Positions 53,415 to 64,000 of a stretch of 64,000 nucleotides of DNA are shown here, piece after piece. Under the pieces are notes generated by a model. That model was given only the letters and a program-made list of their open reading frames with translations. It was not told the DNA's origin and searched no databases. This DNA comes from Rhabditoides inermis (Eukaryota > Nematoda > Chromadorea > Rhabditida > Rhabditidae), in contig CAWZYM010000331.1 in NCBI GenBank assembly GCA_963966185.1, forward strand, positions 2,112,501 to 2,176,500, read 5' to 3'. Position 1 is the stretch's first letter. The number at the start of each line of letters is the position of its first letter. Both the position numbers and the translations under genes were made by a program.

Positions 53415-56400
53415 CCTCTCTCTCTCTCTCTCTCTCTCTTTTCTCTCTTTCTCTCTCGCTCGCTTAAAATTTATAATATAAGACCAGTGATAACTATAAA
53501 GTATATTTGTATCTCTAATAAGTAAAAATTGTCAACCAGCTACTGATAGGCTTTTACCGCGGAGTGTGCCGGAGCGCCCTCTATGAGCATACGAGAGAGT
53601 GAACGATCAGAGAGTAGGAGAGAATGCATATCAGTATCAGTGTTCAATATATTATTATAATCACTGATCTACTGATATATTTTGACCGCGGAGGCGCGCG
53701 GAGCGTGCCGGAGCGCTTTCTACGTGCATACGAGAGAGTGAAAGATCAGAGAGTCGGAGAAAATTCATATCAGTAGCAGTGATCAATGCATTCTTACTAT
53801 TATTGATCTACTGATATATTTTGACCGCGGAGGCGCGCGGAGCGTGCCGGAGCGCCCTCTATGAGCATACGAGAGAGTGAAAGATCAGAGAGTAGGAGAG
53901 AATGCATATCAGTATCAGTGTTCAATATATTATTATAATTACTGATGTACTGATCGGCTTTGACCGCGGAGGCGCGCGTAGCGTGCCGGAGCGTCCTCTA
54001 AAGGCATAGGAGAGAGTGTAATATCAGAGAGTCGGAGATAATTCATATCAGTAGCAGTGATCAATGCATTCTTACTATTACGGATCTACTGATATATTTT
54101 GACCGCGGAGGCGCGCGGAGCGTGCCGGAGCGCTTTCTATGTGCATACGAGAGAGTGAAAGATCAGAAGGTCGGAGAAAATTCATATCAGTAGCAGTGAT
54201 CAGTGCATTCTTACTGTTACTGATCTACTGATATATTTTGATCGCGGAGGCGCGCGGAGCGTGCCGGAGCGCTTTCTATGTGCATACGAGAAAGTGAACG
54301 ATCAGAGAGTCGGAGAAAATTCATATCAGTAGCAGTGATCAATGCATTCTTACTATTACTGATCTACTGATATATTTTGACCGCGGAGGCGCGCGGAGCG
54401 TGCCGGAGCGCTTTCTATGTGCATACGAGAGAGTGAAAGATCAGAGAGTCGGAGAAAATTCATATCAGTAGCAGTGATCAATGTATTCTTACTATTACTG
54501 ATCTACTGATATATTTTGACCGCGGAGGCGCGCGGAGCGTGCCGGAGCGCTTTCTATGTGCATACGAGAGAGTGAAAGATCAGAGAGTCGGAGAAAATTC
54601 ATATCAGTAGCAGTGATCAATGTATTCTTACTATTACTGATCTACTGATATATTTTGACCGCGGAGGCGCGCGAAGCGTGCCGGAGCGCCCTTTATGTGC
54701 ATACGAGAGAGTGAAAGATCAGAGAGTAGGAGAGAATGCATATCAGTATCAGTGATCAATATATTATTATAATTACTGATCTACTGATCGGCTTTGACCG
54801 CGGAGGCGCGCGAAGCGTGCCAGAGCGCCTTCTATGTACAAACGAAAGAGTAAAAGATCAGAGAGTCAGAGAAAATTCATATCAGTATCAGTGATCAATG
54901 TTTTATTATAATTACTGATCTACTGATCGGCTTTGACCGCGAAGGCGCGCGAAGCGTGCCGGAGCGCCTTCTATGTACAAACGAAAGAGTAAAAGATCAG
55001 AGAGTCCGAGAAAATGCATATCAGTATCAGTGTTCAATATATTATTATAATTACTGATGTACTGATCGGCTTTGACCGCGGAGGCGCGCGTAGCGTGCCG
55101 GAGCGTCCTCTAAAGGCATAGGAGAGAGTGTAATATCAGAGAGTCGGAGATAATTCATATCAGTAGCAGTGATCAATGCATTCTTACTATTACGGATCTA
55201 CTGATATATTTTGACCGCGGAGGCGCGCGGAGCGTGCCGGAGCGCTTTCTATGTGCATACGAGAGAGTGAAAGATCAGAAGGTCGGAGAAAATTCATATC
55301 AGTAGCAGTGATCAGTGCATTCTTACTGTTACTGATCTACTGATATATTTTGACCGCGGAGGCGCGCGGAGCGTGCCGGAGCGCTTTCTATGTGCATACG
55401 AGAAAGTGAACGATCAGAGAGTCGGAGAAAATTCATATCAGTAGCAGTGATCATTGCATTCTTACTATTACTGATCTACTGATATATTTTGACCGCGGAG
55501 GCGCGCGGAGCGTGCCGGAGCGCTTTCTATGTGCATACGAGAGAGTGAAAGATCAGAGAGTCGGAGAAAATTCATATCAGTAGCAGTGATCAATGTATTC
55601 TTACTATTACTGATCTACTGATATATTTTGACCGCGGAGGCGCGCGGAGCGTGCCGGAGCGCTTTCTATGTGCATACGAGAGAGTGAAAGATCAGAGAGT
55701 CGGAGAAAATTCATATCAGTAGCAGTGATCAATGTTTCATTATAATTACTGATATACTGATCGGCTTTGACCGCGGAGGCGCGCGAAGCGTGCCGGAGCG
55801 CCTTCTATGTGCATATGAAAGAGTAAAAAATCAGAGAGTCGGAGAAAATGCATATCAGTATCAGTGATCAATGTATTATTATAATTACTGATCTACTGAT
55901 CGGCTTTGACCGCGGAGGCGCGCGAAGCGTGCCAGAGCGCCCTCTATGTGCATACGAGAGAGTAAAATATCAGAGAGTAGGAGAAAATGCATATCAGTAT
56001 CAGTGATCATTATATTTGCCAACCAGCTACTGATATGCTTTTACCGCGGAGTGTGCCAGAACGCCTTCTATGTGCATACGAAAGAGTAAAAGATCAGAGA
56101 GTCGGAGAAAATGCATATCAGTATCAGTGATCAATGTATTATCATAATTACTGATCTACTGATCGACTTTGACCGCGGAGGCGCGCGAAGCGTGTCGGAG
56201 CGCCCTCTATGTGCATACGAAAGAGTAAAATATCAGAAAGTAGGAGAGAATGCATACCAGTATCAGTGTTCAATATATTATTATAATTACTGATCTACTG
56301 ATCGGCTTTGACCGCGGAGGCGCGCGAAGCGTGCCGGAGCGCCCTCTATGTACATACGAGAGAGTGAAAGATCAGAAAGTAGGAGAGAATGCATACCAGT

Positions 56401-57885
56401 ATCAGTGTTCAATATATTATTATAATTACTGATCTACTGATCGGCTTTGACCGCGGAGGCGCGCGAAGCGTGCCGGAGCGCCCTCTATGTACATACGAGA
56501 GAGTGAAAGATCAGAAAGTAGGAGAGAATGCATACCAGTATCAGTGTTCAATTTATTATTATAATTACTGATCTACTGATCGGCTTTGACCGCGGAGGCG
56601 CGCGAAGCGTGCCGGAGCGCCCTCTATGTACATACGAGAGAGTGAAAGATCAGAAAGTAGGAGAGAATGCATACCAGTATCAGTGTTCAATATATTATTA
56701 TAATTACTGATCTACTGATCGGCTTTGACCGCGGAGGCGCGCGAAGCGTGCCGGAGCGCCCTCTATGTACATACGAGAGAGTGAAAGATCAGAGAGTCGG
56801 AGAAAATGCATATCAGTGACAGTGATCAATATATTCTTATTATTATAGATCTACTGATCGACTTTGACCGCGGAGGCGCGCGAAGCGTGCCGGAGCGCTT
56901 TCTATGTGCATACGAGAAAGTGACCGATCAGAGAGTCGGAGAAAATGCATATCAGTAGCAGTGTTCAATATATTATTATAATTACTGATCTACTGATCGG
57001 CTTTGACCGCGGAGGCGCGCGAAGCGTGCCGGAGCGCTTTCTAGGTGCATACGAGAGAGTGAAAGATCAGAGAGTCGGAGAAAATGCATATCAGTGACAG
57101 TGATCAATATATTCTTATTATTATAGATCTACTGATCGACTTTGACCGCGGAGGCGCGCGAAGCGTGCCGGAGCGCTTTCTATGTGCATACGAGAAAGTG
57201 ACCGATCAGAGAGTCGGAGAAAATGCATATCAGTAGCAGTGAATAATATATTCTTATTATCACTGATCCACTGATATACTTTGACCGCGGAGGCGCGCGA
57301 AGCGTGCCGGAGCGCTTTCTATGTGCATACGGGCGAGTGAAAGATCAGAGAGTCGGAGAGAATGCATATCAGTAGCAGTGATCAATATATTATTATAATT
57401 GCTGATATACTGATCGGCTTTGACCGCAGAGGCGCGCGGAGCGTGCCGGAGCGCTTTCTATGTGCATACGGGAGAGTGAAAGATCAGAGAGTCGGAGAGA
57501 ATGCATATCAGTAGCAGTGATCAATATATTATTATAATTGTTATTATTATTACTGATCTACTTATAGGCTCTGAACGCGGAGCGTGCCGGAGCGCTTTCT
57601 ATGAGCATAGTAAATAAAACATCTGTAAAAAAGCAGTCAAGCAGATACTATCAACCAGATACTGATAGACTGTGACACTTTCTAAATATTTGAAACTACT
57701 GAAAAATAAAAAAAACAAGGAAATACAATAAAGATCAGTCATCTACTGAAAGACTGACAACAGCACTTCTAGCACAGCTCCTAATAGCATTTCTAGAGCA
57801 CATATCAAGTCGATCTATATATCAATCGATAGATAATTTTCTCCTCTATTTTATACCTTTATTTCTAGCGCGCGAAGCGCGCTAG

Positions 57886-58782
57886 TCGCAGCGCCGCTGC
57901 GCCTGTATGTGTAAAATGCCCTATGGTGTCCGTCCATACATGGCTCCACAAAGGCCACCGATGCATGGATCCGGCTAAATTTGGTATGGCTGTAAAGCCC
58001 TCGGTCTGGAGATGCTCCCAAAATCTTTATGTTATCATATCTCTCATATCCGCGGAGCTATAAGCTCGAGAAAGTCCGACGAAATAGCGCGTAACAGGAG
58101 AGCGTCAGACAGAAAAGCAGTGAAATAGTGTGTCAGATGAAGAGACGGTTAGGTGGTTGAACGGTTGCATCGAGTAGGCCTTACAAGAACGAGTACTGCG
58201 AATCGCAGACTCCAGCTTTCGAGAAACGGTTTTGACGTCACTCCTCTAAACTTCCTAATCTACAAATCTGCCCGTAATCTTTTTATAACTCCTCCTGGTT
58301 TCTTTTCACGAAGTGATTTAATCGAGGCGAGGCGACACCAAACAATTGTCGCGGGCTGTTCAAGAAAACTAGGCAACCGTGTAAGGTCTCCCTTTACTAC
58401 AACATGCAAATAGGTGGCCACTACACTTCTACCAAAATTTGCATCTTTTTGTGACCTCTGACGCCTGCAATCAATTGAATTCCTTTAATCGACGTCGTTT
58501 TATTGCCCCGCGACGAGAGAGTGTGGCGAGGTGAGAGTGCGCCAGCTGCCAGTCTGTCTGCTGTTAGAGAAAGAAACAGTAAGTTGTGCAATTGAACGAG
58601 AACATAACCATGCACTACGAAACAGCTCACCACACTCCAACAAACTGTTTCTGAGCACATACAATAAAACAATACTATATGCACTCACGTCATTCTATAT
58701 TCAAAGATAGAAGTGAGGCGAGGCGAAATACTATGTAACCTCCTTTTCTCATCTCTCTCCTTTACTTATCCCTCTCTTCTCA

Positions 58783-58828
<46 letters not shown>

Positions 58829-58934
58829 CCTCTCTTCCTCTATCTCTCTCTTATATATTATGATTTCAGATTATTGATAACTATGAAGTCTACTGGGATC
58901 TAAAAATAATAATAATTGTCAACCAGCTGCTCAT

Positions 58935-58995
<61 letters not shown>

Positions 58996-61900
58996 GCTCG
59001 CGTAAATTTTATAATATAAGACCAGTAATAACTATAAAGTATATTTGTATCTCTAATAAATAAAAATTGTCAACCAGCTACTGATAGGCTTTTACCGCGG
59101 AGTGTGCCGGAGCGCCCTCTATGAGCATACGAGAGAGTGAAAGATCAGAGAGTAGGAGAGAATGCATATCAGTATCAGTGTTCAATATATTATTATAATC
59201 ACTGATCTACTGATATATTTTGACCGCGGAGGCGCGCGGAGCGTGCCGGAGCGCTTTCTATGTGCATACGAGAGAGTGAAAGATCAGAGAGTCGGATAAA
59301 ATTCATATCAGTAGCAGTGATCAATGCATTCTTACTATTACTGATCTACTGATATATTTTGACCGCGGAGGCGCGCGGAGCGTGCCGGAGCGCTTTCTAT
59401 GTGCATACGAGAGAGTGAAAGATCAGAGAGTCGGAGAAAATTCATATCAGTAGCAGTGATCAATGCATTCTTACTATTACTGATCTACTGATATATTTTG
59501 ACCGCGAAGGCGCGCGAAGCGTGCCGGAGCGCTTTCTATGTGCATACGAGAAAGTGAACGATCAGAGAGTCGGAGAAAATTCATATCAGTAGCAGTGATC
59601 AATGCATTCTTACTATTACTGATCTACTGATATATTTTGACCGCGGAGGCGCGCGGAGCGTGCCGGAGCGCTTTCTATGTGCATACGAGAGAAAGAAAGA
59701 TCAGAGAGTCGGAGAAAATTCATATCAGTAGCAGTGATCAATGCATTCTTACTATTACTGATCTACTGATATGTTTTGACCGCGGAGGCGCGCGGAGCGT
59801 GCCGGAGCGCTTTCTATGTGCATACGAGAAAGTGAACGATCAGAGAGTCGGAGAAAATTCATATCAGTAGCAGTGATCAATGCATTCTTACTATTACTGA
59901 TCTACTGATATATTTTGACCGCGGAGGCGCGCGGAGCGTGCCGGAGCGCTTTCTATGTGCGTACGAGAGAGTAAAAGATCAGAGAGTAGGAGAGAAGGCA
60001 TATCAGTATCAGTGATCAGTATAATATTATAATTACTGATCTACTGATAGGCTTTGACCGCGAAGGCGCGCGGAGCGTGCCGGAGCGCTTATATTATATA
60101 TTATGTGCATACGAGAAAGTGAACGATCAGAGAATCGGAGAAAATTCATATCAGTAGCAGTGATCAATGCATTCTTACTATTACTGATCTACTGATAGAA
60201 TTTGACCGCGGAGGCGCGCGGAGCGTGCCGGAGCGCTTTCTATGTGCATACGAGAGAGTGAAAGATCAGAAAGTCGGAGAAAATTCATATCAGTAGCAGT
60301 GATCAATGCATTCTTACTATTACTGATCTACTGATATATTTTGACCGCGGAGGCGCGCGGAGCGTGCCGGAGCGCTTTCTATGTGCATACGAGAGAGTGA
60401 AAGATCAGAAAGTCGGAGAAAATTCATATCAGTAGCAGTGATCAATGCATTCTTACTATTACTGATCTACTGATATATTTTGACCGCGGAGGCGCGCGGA
60501 GCGTGCCGGAGCGCTTTCTATGTGCATACGAGAGAGTGAAAGATCAGAGATTCGGAGAAAATTCATATCAGTAGCAGTGATCAATATTTATTCTTATTAT
60601 TACTGATCTACTGATAGGCTCTGACCGCGAAGGCGCGCGGAGCGTGCCGGAGCGCTTTCTATGTGCATACGAGAAAGTGAACGATCAGAGAGTCGGAGAA
60701 AATTCATATCAGTAGCAGTGATCAATGCATTCTTACTATTACTGATCTACTGATATATTTTCACCGCGGAGGCGCGCGGAGCGTGCCGGAGCGCTTTCTA
60801 TGTGCATACGAGATAAAGAAAGATCAGAGAGTCGGAGAAAATTCATATCAGTAGCAGTGATCAATGCATTCTTACTATTACTGATCTACTGATATATTTT
60901 GACCGCGGAGGCGCGCGGAGCGTGCCGGAGCGCTTTCTATGTGCATACGAGAAAGTGAACGATCAGAGAGTCGGAGAAAATTCATATCAGTAGCAGTGAT
61001 CAATGCATTCTTACTATTACTGATCTACTGATATATTTTGACCGCGGAGGCGCGCGGAGCGTGCCGGAGCGCTTTCTATGTGCATACGAGATAGTGAAAG
61101 ATCAGAGAGTCGGAGAAAATTCATATCAGTAGCAGTGATCAATATATTCTTATTATTACTGATCTACTGATAGACTTTGACCGCGGAGGCGCGCGAAGCG
61201 TGCCGGAGCGCCTTCTATGTGCATACGAGAGAGATATCAGAGAGTCGGAGAAAATGCATATCTGTATCAGTGATCAATATATTATTATAATTACTGATCT
61301 ACTGATCAGCTTTGACCGCGGAGGCGCGCGGAGCGTGCCGGAGCTCTTTCTATGTACATACGAGAAAATGAACGATCAGAGAGTCGGAGAAAATTCATAT
61401 CAGTAGCAGTGATCAATATATTCTTATTATTACTGATATACTGATCGACTTTGACCGCGGAGGCGCGCGGAGCGTGCCGGAGCGCTTTCTATGTGCATAC
61501 GAGAAAATGAACGATCAGAGAGTCGGAGAAAATTCATATCAGTAGCAGTGATCAATATATTCTTATTATTACTGATATACTGATATACTTTGACCGCGAA
61601 GGCGCGCGAAGCGTGCCGGAGCGCTTTCTATGTGCATACGAGAAAGTGAACGATCAGAGAGTCGGAGAAAATTCATATCAGTAGCAGTGATCAATATATT
61701 CTTATTATTACTGATCTACTGATATACTTTGACCGCGGAGGCGCGCGGAGCGTGCCGGAGCGCTTTCTATATGCATACGAGAAAGTGAACGATCAGAGAG
61801 TCGGAGAAAATTCATATCAGTATCAGAGATCAATATATTCTTATTATTACTGATATACTGATATACTTTGACCGCGAAGGCGCGCGGAGCGTGCCGGAGC

Positions 61901-62741
61901 GCTTTCTATGTTCATACGAGAAAGTAAAATTTCAGAGAGTCGGAGAAAATGCATATCAGTAGCAGTGATCAATATATTCTTGTTATTACTGATCTACTGA
62001 TCGGCTTTGACCGCGGAGGCGCGCGAAGTGTGCCGGAGCGCTTTCTATGTGCATACGAGAGAGTAAAAGATCAGAGAGTCGGAGAAAATGCATATCAGTA
62101 GCAGTGATCAATATATTCTTGTTATTACTGATATACTGATCGGCTTTGACCGCAGAGGCGCGCGAAGTGTGCCGGAGCGCTTTCTATGTGCATACGAGAG
62201 AGTAAAAGATCAGAGAGTCGGAGAAAATGCATATCTGTCTCAGTGATCAATATATTATTATAATTACTGATATACTGATCGACTTTGACCGCGGAGGCGC
62301 GCGGAGTGTGCCGGAGCGCCCTCTATGTGCACACGAGAGATTGAAAGATCAGAGAGTAGAAGAGAATGCATATCAGTATCAGTGATCAATATATATTGTT
62401 ATAATTTCTGATCTACGGATCGGCTTCGACCGCGGAACGTGCCGGAGCGCCTTCTATGAGCATAGTAAATACATCTGCAGAAAAGCAGTCAAGGTACTAT
62501 CAACCAGAGTGATAGACTGTGACACTTTCTAATTATTTGAAATTACTGAAAAAATTGAAAAAAACAACAACAAGGAAATAACTAAAGATCAATCATCTAC
62601 CGGAATACTCTGACAACAGCACTTCTAGCACAGTTCCTAATAGCACTTCCAGACCACATATCAAGTCAATCTATATATCAATCGATAGATAATTTTCTCC
62701 TCTATTTTATACCTATATTTCTAGCGCGCGAAGCGCGCTAG
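57886..62741 (+). repeat. Satellite unit 8
   Basis: The first ~150 bp of the module differ from units 1-7 (AAATTTGGTATGGCTG type). The module then rejoins the common sequence near TATCCGCGGAGCTATA. CT tracts (58780-58850, 58935-58995) and about twenty-four 139-bp monomers (59080-62420) follow, then the terminal module. The hairpin is at 62721-62741. Confidence 0.85.
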
Positions 62742-64000
62742 TCGCAGCGCGCCGCTGCGCCGCTCTGTCTAAATGTCCTATGGTGTACATCCGTACATGG
62801 TTTTCCCTGCGCCACGGCTCTATGGATTTCGCTAAATTTGTTATTGCCGCAAAGCCCTCGATCTCTAGATGCTCAATTTGAACCTCCACCCTTTTATCTC
62901 TCAAATCCGCGGAGCTATAAGCTCAAGAAAGTCCGACGAAATAGCGCGTAATCAGAGAGCGTCAGACAGAAAAGAGGCGAGATAGTGTGTCAGATGAAGA
63001 GACGGGTCACTGACGAATCGGCTGCGGCGAGTAGACCTTACAAGAACGAGTACTGCGAATCGCAGACTTCAGCTTTCGAGAAACAGTTTCGACGTCACTT
63101 CTCTACACTCCCTTACCTACAAATCTGCCCGTAATCTTTTTATAACTCCTTCTGGTTTCCTTTCACGAAGTGATTTAATCGAGGCGAGGCGACACCAAAC
63201 AGTTGTCACGGGCTGTTCAAAAAAACTAGGCAATCGTGTAAGGTCTCCCTTCACTACAACATGTATATAGGTGGCCACTGCACTTCTACCAAAATTTGCA
63301 TCTTTTCGTGACCTCTGATGCCCGCTATCAATTAAATTCCTCTAATCGACGTCGTTTTATTGCCCCGCTACGAGAGAGTGTGGCGAGGTGAGAGTGCGCC
63401 AGCTGCCAGTCTGTCTGATGTCAGAGAAAAAGACAGTCAATTGTGCAAATGAGCGAGAACATCACCACGCACTACCGAACAGCTCACCACACTCCAACAA
63501 ACTGTGCAAATTTTATTTTCTGAGCACATACAATAAAACATTACTATATGCACTCACGTCATTGTATGCTCAATCAGGGAAATGAGGCGAGGCGAAATAC
63601 TATGTAGTACCACCTCATTTTCTCATCCAATTCCTTTTCTCATCCCTCTCTTTTTCGTCTCATCCCTCTCTTTTTCGTCTTTCTCTCTCTCTTTCGTCTC
63701 TCTCTCTCTCTCTCTCTCCCTCTCTTCCTCTCTTCCTCTCTCTATCTCTCTCTCTTATATTTTATAATATTAGACCAGTGATAACTATAAATTATACCTG
63801 GATCTATAAAAAATAATAATTGTCAACCAGCTACTGATAGGCTTTTACCGTGGAGTGTGCCGGAGCGCCCTCTATGTGCACACGAGAGAGTGAAAGATCA
63901 GAGAGTAGGAGAGAATGCATATCAGTAGCAGTGATCAATATAGTCTTATTATTACTGATCTACTGATCGACTTTGACCGCGGAGGCGCGCGAAGCCTGCC
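62742..64000 (+). repeat. Satellite unit 9, cut by the window end
   Basis: The module (62742-63600) has the same alternative 5' type as unit 8. CT tracts and the start of a 139-bp array follow. The array continues beyond the window. Confidence 0.85.

Larger units (their letters stand above)
47921..57885 (+). repeat. Satellite unit 7, interrupted by a LINE
   Basis: Module 47921-48598 continues at 53159 after the retrotransposon. CT tracts follow (53370-53440), then about twenty-nine 139-bp monomers (53540-57560) and the terminal module. It ends in the hairpin at 57865-57885. Part of its array repeats itself after 1112 bp (eight monomers) and matches 41.3-41.8 kb in unit 6. Confidence 0.85.

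Noticed and set aside
56111..56710. Repeated ~60-aa frames (MHISISDQ type) in the 139-bp monomers
   Set aside because: They simply follow the monomer period, end wherever the frame runs into a stop, and show no codon bias. Monomer length is not divisible by three.

Overview
This window is nuclear DNA of a nematode, most likely a chromadorean; I cannot name the genus. The evidence is a complete SRE-type chemoreceptor gene, a ShK-domain secreted protein, many short introns ending in TTTCAG-like acceptors, one start codon sitting one base behind such an acceptor (as at spliced-leader sites), and two eukaryotic tRNA genes, one with an intron. Introns are loaded with (GA)n/(CT)n tracts, and most long open frames through those tracts are artefacts. 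Gene models below were spliced by hand and checked by frame arithmetic only.

Region 1-7 kb. A divergent pair is duplicated in tandem: a ShK-type secreted protein (minus) and a small secreted protein with a hydrophobic C-terminal tail (plus). The second copy (2528-6270) is complete on the plus side (266 aa, nine exons). The first copy is cut by the window edge on one side and reduced to one exon on the other. An RTE-like LINE remnant lies between them. A weak gene model follows at 6543-7017.

Region 7.2-13.1 kb. Two nearly identical 2.34-kb arms lie in inverted orientation around a 1.0-kb spacer. The arms carry most of an unrecognised gene with zinc-finger-like modules. Only the minus-strand (right-arm) copy is continuous with the spacer, which holds a second module with matching exon phases. 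The left arm is a truncated mirror copy, but it alone has the complete MITE and possible 5' exons. This suggests an inverted duplication, perhaps followed by inversion of the spacer.

Region 13.1-21.3 kb. This is a gene-dense stretch: the 3' exons of an unrecognised plus-strand gene with tRNA-Ser(AGA) and tRNA-Leu(CAA) inside an intron, a complete 174-aa unrecognised gene (minus) in an operon-like arrangement behind another gene end, a complete 346-aa SRE chemoreceptor (minus), and a truncated SRE-like gene that ends at the satellite border.

Region 21.3-64 kb. This is a composite satellite. Units of about 2.5-8 kb repeat head to tail. Each has a conserved module of about 0.85-1.0 kb, CT tracts, an array of 139-bp monomers, sometimes 110-bp monomers or GA tracts, and an AT-rich terminal module ending in an identical GC-rich hairpin (eight copies). 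The 139-bp monomers also carry a GC hairpin with a GAA or GGA loop. One unit is interrupted by a full-length, apparently intact CR1/Jockey-group LINE (48599-53158, minus) with 17-bp repeats in its 5' region. A 0.8-kb non-satellite island lies at 22.7-23.5 kb.
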